From Acidovorax sp. (GTDB lineage: Bacteria > Pseudomonadota > Gammaproteobacteria > Burkholderiales > Burkholderiaceae_C), in assembly GCA_031277855.1 (NCBI GenBank), contig JAITLO010000025.1, positions 1-64,000 of the forward strand: 64,000 bases of DNA. The letters are read 5' to 3'. Positions 31,685-40,457 of the stretch are shown here, in pieces. A program made the translations under genes and the position numbers. Every line of letters begins with the position of its first letter. Position 1 is the first letter of the stretch. The notes below the pieces were generated by a model. It did not search any database. It was not told where the DNA came from and saw only the letters and a program-made list of their open reading frames with translations.

Positions 31685-34183
31685 CTAGAACTGGCCACGC
31701 AACGTCAGCATGGCATTGCGCGGTACGCCGTACATATTGTGGAAAGTGGCACTGCCCACCGATTGCAGATAGCTGCGGTCTGTGAGATTGTTCAACGCCA
31801 GATGGGCATGCCAGCGCGGGTTGATGCGGTAGCCCAACGTGGCCGAGACCGTGGCATACCCGCCCTGACGCGAGCCATTGGCAATGTAGATATCGCTTTG
31901 TGCCTGCACGCCCATACCCAGGCTCCAGCCCTTCATGCGGCCCCCCAGGGCCTGGTCATTGAACCGGTAATGGCTCCACAGCTTGAACAAATGGCGCGGC
32001 GTGGTTTCCGGCGCAAAGCGCTGGCCAGCGTTGGCGCTGTCGCGCAGGTATTTGGCATTCAGATGGGTATAGCTGGTCGAGACATCCCAACCCGGGGCCA
32101 GTTTGCCTACAACCTCCGCCTCCCAGCCCTGGCTCTGGACTTCGCCTGCGGCCTTGCTGCAAGTGCCATCCCAGGAGTCTGCGCAAATGTGGCTGGGATC
32201 AGGGTCAAGCATGCTGCGGTTTTTCTCACGAATGCGGAAGGCCGCCAGCGAGACGTTCAGGCGATCATCGAAGAACGCCCCCTTGATACCTGTCTCCACC
32301 TGCCAGCCCACGCGCGGATCCAACAACCGCCCCTGATAGTCCTTGACCGTCTGCGGTGCAAAAATATCGGCATAGCCGGCATACCAAGTCAGTTGCGGCG
32401 TCCAATCCCACAACAGTCCCCCATAGGGAGTGAACTCATGACGCACCTTGGAGTTTTCGCTCCAGGGCTCATGTCCTGCTGCCGTGATACCGCGGCTGCG
32501 GCTTTCATAGCTGGTCCAGCGCCCTCCCAACACCAGGGTCAACGGGTCTGCCAGCTTCAAGCGGGTCACGCCGTAAAAGCCGGATTCGATGGTGTAGTCA
32601 TTGCTGGTTCGCGCAGCAGGACCAGGTAGCAAAGCACCAAAGTCGTGCTGGTGGAGCACGTCCCAGCCCGGCACCGACACATAGTTGTTATTGCCCTTGA
32701 AGTCCTCGGTGATGCGGTTGTATCCCAAGGTCGCAGTGTGGCGACGTCCCAGCAGCTCGAATGGCCCGGAAACGCTGGCATCCACACCGGTCCACACATC
32801 GTCTTGCTGAATACGCCCCAGGGAGACGCCGACCAATCCGCCATTGCTGGAGTCCAGGCCGCTCCAGGGGTAGGCGGTGTAGCCGGCGTTGTAATCCAAC
32901 GTCTTCCGAGACAGTGTGCCCTTGGCCGTCCAGCCGTTTGCGAACTGGTGGCTGGCATCCAGCGCCACCTCATTGATCTCCCGAGGGGCACGCCTGTTCG
33001 ACCCCACAAAGGCTTTGCGATTTTCCAGCAGCGAACCATCAACCTTTGTGGGCTGGCCAAAGAAGTTGACGCGCTCCACGTCCATGTGGGTCAGCGCCAG
33101 CCCCAGCTTGGTCTGCGGAGTCAGGTCGTACTCCATCACGCCATAGGCCACCATGCTGCGGGCATGGCCCACGTCATAGAACATGTCCTGGTCGCTATAG
33201 GCCAGCACAGCCCTGCCACGCAATGTGCCCTCCTGGTTCAAGGGGCCCGTGGCATCGACTTCGGCACGGTAGTGATTCCACGAGCCAGCGGACAGGGCCA
33301 CTTCAACGCCTGCCGTGTCCTTGGGCCGCTTGCGCACATAGTTGACCGATCCCGCAGGGCTGCCACTGCCCTGCAGCAGTCCTGAAGGACCGCGCAGCAC
33401 CTCTACCCGGTCATACAGAGCCAGATCATTGTGCATGTACAGCAGCGAGGCCATCTGCGGCACCCCGTCGAACTGCGCGCCCAAGGTATAGCCACGTACC
33501 GACATGCGCTCCTCGCCGGCATAACTATCGGTACGCACGCCAGCGACCGACTGCATGGCCTGGGCCATATCGGTCATGCCTTGGTCCTTGATCTGGGCCT
33601 GCGTCAGCACCGATACCGACTGGGGAATTTCCCGCAGCGTCAGCGTGTCCTTGCCTATGCTGACTGCACGTGCAGCGTACTGTCCCGTGTCTTCGGTCAC
33701 GGCGCTGCGCAACGCTTCAGCCTTCACGGTCACAGCCGCCAGGCTGACCCCTTGCGAATCGGCCATGCTCTGCACCGAGGCCAGCTCACGCAAGGTGTAG
33801 CCGCCCCCTTGCGCAGGCACTGCTGCCAGCCGAGTGCCGCGCAAGGCCTGGGCCAGCGCCTGCTCCACCGTCAAAAGACCTTGAACACCCGGGCTGTGCT
33901 GCCCTTCGGTGAGCTGTGAGCCAAAGGTGACCAGCACACCAGCCTCATGCCCCAGGCGGCTGAGCGTATCGCCCAAAGGGCCTGCGGGTATGCGGTAGTG
34001 ACGCTGTGTACCGTCCTCGTCCTGCGCCCACGCGGTGCGTGGAGTGACCACTCCAGAGCCTACTCCGGCCAGAAGCCCCAGGCACAGCACATGCAGTGCC
34101 ATAGCGACAGGTCGAAGAGCAGGCAGAATCCGGAGTGTGGGAGAGAAAGCGACAGCGCGTGACCGGACAGGCAGAGAGCACAT
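31685..34183 (-). CDS. TonB-dependent siderophore receptor with STN domain, cassette C
   Basis: An 832-residue receptor: signal peptide ending near TAWAQDED, STN domain (YRIPAGPLGDTLSRLGHEAG), TonB-box-like LAAVTVKAEA, plug (LREIPQSVSVLTQAQIKDQG) and an FpvA/FhuE-type barrel ending PRNAMLTLRGQF. A loop with two Cys (ICADSWDGTCS) is unusual among the receptors here and may form a surface disulphide near the ligand site. The ATG at 34183 gives the signal peptide; the SD is weak. The gene stop lies 102 bases before the Fur-like site of cassette B. Ligand unknown. Confidence 0.9.
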   Translation of the reverse strand: MCSLPVRSRAVAFSPTLRILPALRPVAMALHVLCLGLLAGVGSGVVTPRTAWAQDEDGTQRHYRIPAGPLGDTLSRLGHEAGVLVTFGSQLTEGQHSPGVQGLLTVEQALAQALRGTRLAAVPAQGGGYTLRELASVQSMADSQGVSLAAVTVKAEALRSAVTEDTGQYAARAVSIGKDTLTLREIPQSVSVLTQAQIKDQGMTDMAQAMQSVAGVRTDSYAGEERMSVRGYTLGAQFDGVPQMASLLYMHNDLALYDRVEVLRGPSGLLQGSGSPAGSVNYVRKRPKDTAGVEVALSAGSWNHYRAEVDATGPLNQEGTLRGRAVLAYSDQDMFYDVGHARSMVAYGVMEYDLTPQTKLGLALTHMDVERVNFFGQPTKVDGSLLENRKAFVGSNRRAPREINEVALDASHQFANGWTAKGTLSRKTLDYNAGYTAYPWSGLDSSNGGLVGVSLGRIQQDDVWTGVDASVSGPFELLGRRHTATLGYNRITEDFKGNNNYVSVPGWDVLHQHDFGALLPGPAARTSNDYTIESGFYGVTRLKLADPLTLVLGGRWTSYESRSRGITAAGHEPWSENSKVRHEFTPYGGLLWDWTPQLTWYAGYADIFAPQTVKDYQGRLLDPRVGWQVETGIKGAFFDDRLNVSLAAFRIREKNRSMLDPDPSHICADSWDGTCSKAAGEVQSQGWEAEVVGKLAPGWDVSTSYTHLNAKYLRDSANAGQRFAPETTPRHLFKLWSHYRFNDQALGGRMKGWSLGMGVQAQSDIYIANGSRQGGYATVSATLGYRINPRWHAHLALNNLTDRSYLQSVGSATFHNMYGVPRNAMLTLRGQF

Positions 34184-34293
34184 GGGAATATCAACTCGGA
34201 AAGTGACAAAAATTGCAGGCACCGAAATGCCTTTCTTTCCTGTTTGACAATCCAACGGGGCCAGCTAGCTCATTTTTCTGCAGTTCTTTTCCG

Positions 34294-35316
34294 TCAAGTG
34301 CCTGCGGCCTGCACATTCACCCAGTAGCGGGAGAAGAAACGCAGCTGCACCGGCAAGGCCGAGGTCAGCGACGCCAGCACCTTGTCGGTATCGGCCAGCG
34401 GATAGCTGCCAGATACCCGCAAGTCCGCAACGACCGGATCGCAACCCAGATGCCCACGCCTGTAACGCCCCAACTCAGCCAGGAAATCCTGCAGCCGCAT
34501 GTGCGAGACCACCAGCATGCCATCCGCCCAGGCAGCTGCAGCCGGCTCCAAAGGGCCATTGCGATGCGCTGCGACTCGCTCCAGCCACCCGCGCTCTCCT
34601 GCTGCCAGGCGCAGCACGCCTGCGGCAGCATCGATCGGGCGCAGCTCTACCGCGCCCTCCAACACCCCCACCTCAAAGGCCTGCTCTCGCTCGCGGACCA
34701 TGAAGCGCGTACCCAGCGCACGCACACTGCCCAGCGCGGTCTGCACACTGAAGGGCCGCCGCTGGGCATCGGGCGCGGTCTGCACCAGGATTTCACCGCG
34801 CACCAGTTGCAGCACACGCATGTCTGCACGGTAGAGGATGTTCAGCGCACTACCGGTGTTGAGCACGACCGAGCCACCGTCGGGCAGGCTCAACCTGCGC
34901 TGCTCCCCCACGGCAGCCACGACCTCTGCCGACCATGCCCGCCAGGACTGCGAACGCAGCAGGGCCGCCGTGCCGCTACCCGACACCAGCGCTACCGCCA
35001 ACAGTTGCATGCTGCGCCGCCGGCGCGGCGAGGCCGGCGCCCCCAGGGCTGCGCGCGCCAGGGGCAGCGGAATGCCGGCCATCTCGCTGCCCATGGTCTC
35101 TATGCGCTGCCAGGCCGCCTCGTGCAAAGAATCGGCTTCCCGCCAGCGTTGCAGCTCCAACCGGGTTTGGGCCGTCTCCTCTCCTGCACGCAGGGCCACC
35201 CACCAGCGCACGGCCTGCTCGGCCACCTCGGCAGGAATGGCTGTACCCAGGGCACAGCCGCCTGGAGTTGCGCTATGAACATGGCCATCTGAAGCGGCAG
35301 CGGACGAAGAGGACAT
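34294..35316 (-). CDS. FecR-type sigma regulator, cassette C
   Basis: A 340-residue protein with a Ser/Ala-rich start, the DUF4880-like AVRWWVALRAGEETAQTRLE, a RRRRS stretch before a membrane segment (MQLLAVALVSGSGTAALL), a FecR domain (SVQTALGSVRALGTRFMVRE) and the STN-like end with tail RYWVNVQAAGT. It begins two bases after the sigma stop (not overlapping as in most cassettes) and has CGGAG five bases upstream. A long in-frame extension upstream of 35316 runs through the sigma gene and is not real. Confidence 0.87.
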   Translation of the reverse strand: MSSSSAAASDGHVHSATPGGCALGTAIPAEVAEQAVRWWVALRAGEETAQTRLELQRWREADSLHEAAWQRIETMGSEMAGIPLPLARAALGAPASPRRRRSMQLLAVALVSGSGTAALLRSQSWRAWSAEVVAAVGEQRRLSLPDGGSVVLNTGSALNILYRADMRVLQLVRGEILVQTAPDAQRRPFSVQTALGSVRALGTRFMVREREQAFEVGVLEGAVELRPIDAAAGVLRLAAGERGWLERVAAHRNGPLEPAAAAWADGMLVVSHMRLQDFLAELGRYRRGHLGCDPVVADLRVSGSYPLADTDKVLASLTSALPVQLRFFSRYWVNVQAAGT

Positions 35317-35318
35317 GG

Positions 35319-35822
35319 CTACTCCGGGAAAAAGCAGCGCAGCGCAGCCTTGGCGAGATGGCGCTTGACCGTGGAGACTGAGATGCCCAGTTCCGCCGCA
35401 ATCTGGCCATGGCTGAGCTCTTCCAGCTGCGCCAGCAAAAAAGCCTGCTTGGCCGGCGCAGGCAACGTGCCCAGGCGCCGGTCTATCTCCACCAGCGTTT
35501 CCAACAGCATCAGCCGTGCCTCGGGCGGTGGTGCAGTTGGCTCGGGCATGGCAGCCAGGGCATCCAGATAGGCCTGTTCGATGGCGCGCCGGCGCACCTG
35601 GTTGATCAACAGATTGCGGGCAATGGTCGTCAGATAGGCTCGCGGCTCCAGCAAAGGTGCCTGCTGGCGTGCGCACAGCACTTTGACAAATGTGCTTTGT
35701 GCCAAATCGGCTGCATCAAACGCATTGCCCACTTTTTTGCGCAGCCAGCCCTGCAACCAGCCATGGTGGGCGGCATACAGGGCAGCGATATCAGCGTGCG
35801 ACGTGTTGGAGGCGGGAGGCAT
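35319..35822 (-). CDS. ECF sigma factor, FecI-like, cassette C
   Basis: A 167-residue sigma factor close to E. coli FecI in layout: HHGWLQGWLRKKVGNAFDAA followed by DLAQSTFVKVL (region 2), then EPRAYLTTIARNLLINQVRR, and region 4 with LSHGQIAAELGISVSTVKRH. The polypeptide ends soon after (RCFFPE), slightly shorter than its sisters. The ATG at 35822 lies 50 bases from the palindromic Fur-like site. It should transcribe receptor C when receptor and FecR signal ligand binding. Confidence 0.88.
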   Translation of the reverse strand: MPPASNTSHADIAALYAAHHGWLQGWLRKKVGNAFDAADLAQSTFVKVLCARQQAPLLEPRAYLTTIARNLLINQVRRRAIEQAYLDALAAMPEPTAPPPEARLMLLETLVEIDRRLGTLPAPAKQAFLLAQLEELSHGQIAAELGISVSTVKRHLAKAALRCFFPE

Positions 35823-35871
35823 GGCAAAACTGCATCGGTACGGCCCGAAGGCAGGAGGAGCGCACCGATGC

Positions 35872-35892
35872 AAACAAGAATAATTCTTGTTT
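35872..35892 (-). promoter_or_regulatory. Fur-box-like palindrome upstream of sigma C
   Basis: AAACAAGAAT and ATTCTTGTTT form a perfect 10-bp inverted repeat around one A. Same core as the cassette B site. Confidence 0.68.
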
Positions 35893-35979
35893 ATTCTATC
35901 CAATACCGTCTGCGGCGTGCATCAGAGCCCATGTATCCACAGACTTCATCACACCCATGCGGCGCAGCAGCCCCCTCGC

Positions 35980-38415
35980 CTACCAGTAGTACCTGATACT
36001 CACATTGGCCTCACGGTCCACACCGCGGAAGATGCCGCCGTAGTAGGTCTTGTTGAACAGGTTGTTGATGTTCAGCGCGATCCTGTATTGGGGCGTTTCG
36101 TAGGCCACGGCCAGGTCGGCCACGGTGAATGCGTCATTGACGTTCAGGCTGCCGTCTGCTGCCACGTTATAGGGAGAGCGGCCCTTGTAGCGCAGGCCGC
36201 CGGCCAGCATCAGGCCGGGCACGGCGCGGGGGCGATAGTCCAGCCACACGCTGGCCATGTGGCGGCTGGTTTGCATGGTCTGGCGATCCACCTCGGCGGG
36301 CCGGGTGCTTTGTGTGGTGCGCGGGTCCAGCCAGGTGTAGCTGAGCAGGCTGCTGAGTTCGCGTGTCAAGCCGACCCTGGCCTCCAGTTCCATCCCCGTC
36401 GCGCGCACCTCACCCGTCTGGATGCTGAAGCGCGGGTGGTCGGGATCCGGGGTGGTGACATTGGTCTGGCGCAGGTCAAACACCGAGGCCGTGATCAGGG
36501 TGCTACTGCCTGGCGGCTGGTACTTCACCCCGACTTCGTACTGTTTGCCACGGCGCGGCAGGAAGGCGCTGCCATCGAACTTCAGGCCGGTGGCCGGATC
36601 GAAGGAGGTGGCATAACTGGCGTAAGGTGCCCAGCCGCTGTCGAACTGGTAGAGCACACCGGCGCTGCCCGTGGTGGCGCTGTCCTTCATGCGCGGTTGG
36701 GTCGTGCTGTTCTGCGTGGTACGGGCCTGGTCGTGGCGCAGGCTGAGGTTGGCTGTCCAGCGGTTCCACTGGAGCTGGTTGAGGGTATAGATGCCGGTCT
36801 GGCGCAGGTCGGAGCTGCTGTCTTCCATCTCCGGCATCTCCACGGACTGGCCATACACCGGGGCATTCAGGTCCAGGTCGGGCACGTTCCAGCCAAAGCC
36901 CATGCCACCGCGCTCCTTGTACTTGCTGTGGTCCAGGCCAAAGGCCAGGCGGTGTTGCAGCGCCCCCCAGCGCAGGTCTTTCTGTGCCCGGTTGTCTATG
37001 ACCAGGGCCGTTCCCTTGGTGCGCTGGGCCAGGTTGGCGCGCGAGATGCTGTGCCCATCGGCCAGCACGTCCATGGCGTAGATGTGGCGGTAGTCGATGT
37101 CGATGCGGGAGTGGCGCAGGTTCTGCGTCAGCTGCCAGCCGCTGGCGGTCTGATGGCCGAATTCATAGCCCAGGGACTGGGTGTCACGGTCGAACCTGTC
37201 GAAAGCCGGATCGCCAGCTGTGAGCTTGGGCGAGAGCTGCTTGATCTGCGGGTAGGTGAACAGGCTGGGCCACCAGGATTTGGGTGTGCCGCGCTCGCGC
37301 GAGTAGGAGCCTAGCAGGGTGAGCTGGGTCTGGCCCGAAAGGTTCCAGCGCAGCGAAGGTGCGATGGAGATGCGGTCGTCACGCGATCCCACGGTGCGGC
37401 CGTCGCTGTCACGGCCCTTGAGGTTGAGGCGGTAGAGCACATCGCCGCGCTCGTCCAGCGCCCCGCCCAGATCGGCCGTGAGCTGGGTACGGTGATAGCG
37501 ACCATAGGACAGGCCCACGCTGTTGACATGGTCGGCCTCGGGTTTCTTGGACACCACATTGATCACACCGCCCGGGCGGCCCTGGCCAAAAAGCACCGAG
37601 GCAGGACCCTTGATGACTTCGATGCTCTCCAGCTCATCGATCTCGTCGTTCCACGAGCCATAGGTGCCGGCCGAGAACTGGCGCAGCCCGTCCTTGTAGT
37701 AGGAACTGCCATCGCTGAAGCCCCGGATGACGGCCCCCGTCATGCGCAGATCGGCGCCCGTGACCTCGGTGGACACGCCGGCCGTGTACGACAGCGCCTG
37801 CTCTATGCTCTTGGGCGCCTGGGTCTTGATCTGCTCCTGGCTGACGATGGAGATGGAGCGCGGCGTCTCCATCAGCGTGCTGCCGAGCTTGGTGCTGGCA
37901 GCACGGCCCGAGCCCGCATAAAGCGCCTCGGCTGCATAGGCCTGGGAGCTTACCGTGACCGTCGACAGCGCAGCCGTGCCGGCCGTGGGGGCCACCGGTG
38001 CCGGGGCCTTTCGCAGCAGCACCGCGCCCTGGGCCGAGCGCTGGGCCATCAGACCGGTGCCAGCCAGCAGACGGTCCAGCGCCTGGGCCTGGGTCAGCCG
38101 CCCCTGCAGCCCCGGGCTGTGCAAGCCCTGCACCTGGTCTTGCGTGAAAGACAGCAGCAGGCCCGAGGCGCGGCCGAAACGGGTCAAGGCCTCATCCAGC
38201 GGGCCGGCGGGAATGCGGTAGTCCCGCAGGGCATCCATCGCCGCGGCAGACGGTGCGGCGGCTGGGACAGCGGTTTCTGCAGCCACCTGCGTTGCAGCGC
38301 AGACGCACAGGCCGGCAGCGGCCAGGGCCAGCACCAGACGGTGCAGTGCCCATGCAGGGGCCGCAGAGGAAGGGGAGAGATGCGCAGCGTGCGCCTGCGC
38401 CAGAAGATCAGCCAT
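35980..38415 (-). CDS. TonB-dependent receptor with STN domain, FhuA-like, cassette D
   Basis: An 811-residue receptor. The N-terminus MADLLAQAHAAHLSPSSAAP precedes the signal helix, making the leader long. The STN domain is YRIPAGPLDEALTRFGRASG; the TonB-box-like segment LSTVTVSSQA; the plug begins LMETPRSISIVSQEQIKTQA; the barrel ends NNLFNKTYYGGIF and terminal YYW. The plug and Trp end place it with FhuA-like receptors, like B but without the Cys pair. Ligand unknown. About 295 bases without a gene separate its start from the FecR stop. Confidence 0.9.
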   Translation of the reverse strand: MADLLAQAHAAHLSPSSAAPAWALHRLVLALAAAGLCVCAATQVAAETAVPAAAPSAAAMDALRDYRIPAGPLDEALTRFGRASGLLLSFTQDQVQGLHSPGLQGRLTQAQALDRLLAGTGLMAQRSAQGAVLLRKAPAPVAPTAGTAALSTVTVSSQAYAAEALYAGSGRAASTKLGSTLMETPRSISIVSQEQIKTQAPKSIEQALSYTAGVSTEVTGADLRMTGAVIRGFSDGSSYYKDGLRQFSAGTYGSWNDEIDELESIEVIKGPASVLFGQGRPGGVINVVSKKPEADHVNSVGLSYGRYHRTQLTADLGGALDERGDVLYRLNLKGRDSDGRTVGSRDDRISIAPSLRWNLSGQTQLTLLGSYSRERGTPKSWWPSLFTYPQIKQLSPKLTAGDPAFDRFDRDTQSLGYEFGHQTASGWQLTQNLRHSRIDIDYRHIYAMDVLADGHSISRANLAQRTKGTALVIDNRAQKDLRWGALQHRLAFGLDHSKYKERGGMGFGWNVPDLDLNAPVYGQSVEMPEMEDSSSDLRQTGIYTLNQLQWNRWTANLSLRHDQARTTQNSTTQPRMKDSATTGSAGVLYQFDSGWAPYASYATSFDPATGLKFDGSAFLPRRGKQYEVGVKYQPPGSSTLITASVFDLRQTNVTTPDPDHPRFSIQTGEVRATGMELEARVGLTRELSSLLSYTWLDPRTTQSTRPAEVDRQTMQTSRHMASVWLDYRPRAVPGLMLAGGLRYKGRSPYNVAADGSLNVNDAFTVADLAVAYETPQYRIALNINNLFNKTYYGGIFRGVDREANVSIRYYW

Positions 38416-38710
38416 GGTGGTCAGGGCCCGAAGGCCAGAAAAATAAAGTGCAACCCACAGCCCAAAGACCGCACCGGGTTGGCCCGCAGACGGTGTGCAC
38501 ACCGCCTTCCTTATCCATGTCCCGCCAACCGCCAAAACAGCCCAGCCTGGCTGAAAAATTTTTTGAGTGCGGGTATGTGCCGCCCTGACTCATCCAAGCG
38601 GCCCGCTGTTTTTATGCATAGCGGCCTGTGCAACAAGCACCTTGGTTTCAGCAGCTTTGAAGGCGATGGATCCCACCGCATCAGCACCAACAGCTATCAG
38701 CTGCATAGCA

Positions 38711-39727
38711 CTACAGCGCGCCCACCGGGCCTATGGCCAGCTCCTGACCACCCCACCAACGGGTCAGCGTGCGCACCTCCAGATGCAGCAGGCTGCCCAG
38801 GGCCAGCATCACCCGGGGCACATCCTCCAGCGGGTAGGTGCCGGACACCTGCAGCGCCGCCACGGCGGGGTGGCAGACCAGGGTGGCGGTGCTGGCCGGC
38901 TGCAAGGCCTGCAGCACGGCATCCAGCCGCATGCCGCGTGCCACCAGCATGCCGTCCACCCAGGCCGCAGCCTCTTCCCGCGCAGGCGCTGGCGTTTGCA
39001 CCTGACGGGCATTCAGCCAGGCCTGCTCGCCGGCCTGCAGCACCAGGGAGCGGTCTGCTGCAAGCCGGGGCGCAAGCTGCACTGCACCTTCGTAGACGGC
39101 CACCAGGCTGCGGCCATCCTCTTCGCTGCGCACGGTAAAGCGCGTTCCCAGGGGCCGTATCTCGCCCGCCGTGGTCTGCACCACCAGCGGCCGCGCGGGT
39201 TCCTGGGTGTCCGGCGCAGAGGTGATATAGACCTCGCCCGCGCGCAGCAGCAGCCGGCGTTCGCTGCGGTCATAGGCCACATCCAGTGCACTGCCGCCTT
39301 GCAGCACCAGCTGCGTGCCGTCGTCCAGGGTCAGGCTCCGGCGCTCACCACGCGGCGTGCGCACATCGGCTACCCAATTGCGCCTGGAGTTGCGCCAGGG
39401 CGTTTGCGTTTCCAGCTGCCAGGCCACTCCGCCGCCAAACACCAGCAACACCAGCGCCTGCACCGTACGACGCCGGCGCGCTGCAGGCCTCGGCGCCAGC
39501 GCCTGCTGGGCCAGCCCCTGGTGGAGCGCAGCCACCGCCGCCAGGCGCTGCTGCATGGCTTCTACACGCTGCCAGGCCTGCGCATGCAAAGGGCTTTGCC
39601 CCCGCCAGACCTGCCACTGTTGCTGCAGGGCGGCGCTGTCCGGCGCCTCCTGCAACTGCAGCCACCACTCCACGGCCTGCCGGGCAATGTCCTGCGGCAC
39701 AGCTTGCTGGCCCGCTGGAGCGCTCAT
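38711..39727 (-). CDS. FecR-type sigma regulator, cassette D
   Basis: A 338-residue protein: DUF4880-like AVEWWLQLQEAPDSAALQQQ, RRRRTVQALVLLVFGGGVAW as basic-flanked membrane segment, FecR domain (VVQTTAGEIRPLGTRFTVRS), STN-like C-terminal part with VSGTYPLEDVPRVMLALGS. The tail is changed (TRWWGGQELAIGPVGAL). The ATG overlaps the sigma stop by four bases. It would sit in the inner membrane with its C-terminal half in the periplasm. Confidence 0.87.
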   Translation of the reverse strand: MSAPAGQQAVPQDIARQAVEWWLQLQEAPDSAALQQQWQVWRGQSPLHAQAWQRVEAMQQRLAAVAALHQGLAQQALAPRPAARRRRTVQALVLLVFGGGVAWQLETQTPWRNSRRNWVADVRTPRGERRSLTLDDGTQLVLQGGSALDVAYDRSERRLLLRAGEVYITSAPDTQEPARPLVVQTTAGEIRPLGTRFTVRSEEDGRSLVAVYEGAVQLAPRLAADRSLVLQAGEQAWLNARQVQTPAPAREEAAAWVDGMLVARGMRLDAVLQALQPASTATLVCHPAVAALQVSGTYPLEDVPRVMLALGSLLHLEVRTLTRWWGGQELAIGPVGAL

Positions 39728-40242
39728 GTGGGCTCCGCTGCGATGGCTGCCATGCAGTGCATGCCGGCCTGGACCAGATAGCGTTTGACCGTGGTCAACG
39801 ACAGGCCCAGGGTGGTGGCGATGTCGGCCTGCTTCATGCCGTCGAGCTGGGCCAGCAAAAAGGCGCGGCGCACGGGCGCTGGCAGGCCGTCGAGCATGCG
39901 GTCTATGGCATCCAGCACCTCCAGCAGCAGGGCCCGCTCCTCGGGCGAAGGCGCCATGGCCTGCGGCATCTGTGCCAGCGCCTCCAGATAGGCCCTCTCC
40001 AGCTTCTGGCGGCGGTAATGGTTGGCCAGCACGCGCTGGGCCACCGTGGTCAAAAAGGCCCGGGGCTCCCGCGCCTGCACCGGCTCCTCGCGCGCCAGCA
40101 GGCGCACAAAGGTGTCATGTGCCAGATCGGCCGCCTGGTGCACATCGCCCAGTTTTTTGCGCAACCAGGTTTGCAGCCAGCCATGGTGGTCGGTGTAGAG
40201 GGTGGCGACTTCGCGGTGCAAAGCGGTTTCGGCGGCGGGCAT
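39724..40242 (-). CDS. ECF sigma factor, FecI-like, cassette D
   Basis: A 172-residue sigma factor with HHGWLQTWLRKKLGDVHQAA then DLAHDTFVRLL, EPRAFLTTVAQRVLANHYRR, APSPEERALLLEVLDAIDRM and region 4 (MKQADIATTLGLSLTTVKRY). It keeps FecI family length and order. Its Fur-like site is of the ATGATATCAATTCTCAT kind rather than the AACAAGAAT kind shared by B, C, E, F and G, which sets cassette D slightly apart. Confidence 0.88.
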   Translation of the reverse strand: MPAAETALHREVATLYTDHHGWLQTWLRKKLGDVHQAADLAHDTFVRLLAREEPVQAREPRAFLTTVAQRVLANHYRRQKLERAYLEALAQMPQAMAPSPEERALLLEVLDAIDRMLDGLPAPVRRAFLLAQLDGMKQADIATTLGLSLTTVKRYLVQAGMHCMAAIAAEPT

Positions 40243-40271
40243 GGGGAGCAGCGGTGGATCTGGAAAACATC

Positions 40272-40291
40272 AAATGATATCAATTCTCATT
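40272..40291 (-). promoter_or_regulatory. Fur-box-like site upstream of sigma D
   Basis: AAATGATATCAATTCTCATT resembles the Fur box with one strong arm (ATTCTCATT) and one weaker arm (AATGATATC). It lies 30 bases upstream of the sigma D start. Confidence 0.5.
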
Positions 40292-40457
40292 TAACACTCC
40301 AGGCTATGCAGCATTCTTTCGCTCCAGTCCCGCCGCCGGCTTTGCACGATGCAGCTGCGTCCATGCAAAAACAAGAGCACCCTGCGCTTTCATTTATTGG
40401 ATCGCAGCCATAAAGGCACTTGAATCCAGGGTGCAGAAAGCACAAGCCGCTCTCTTT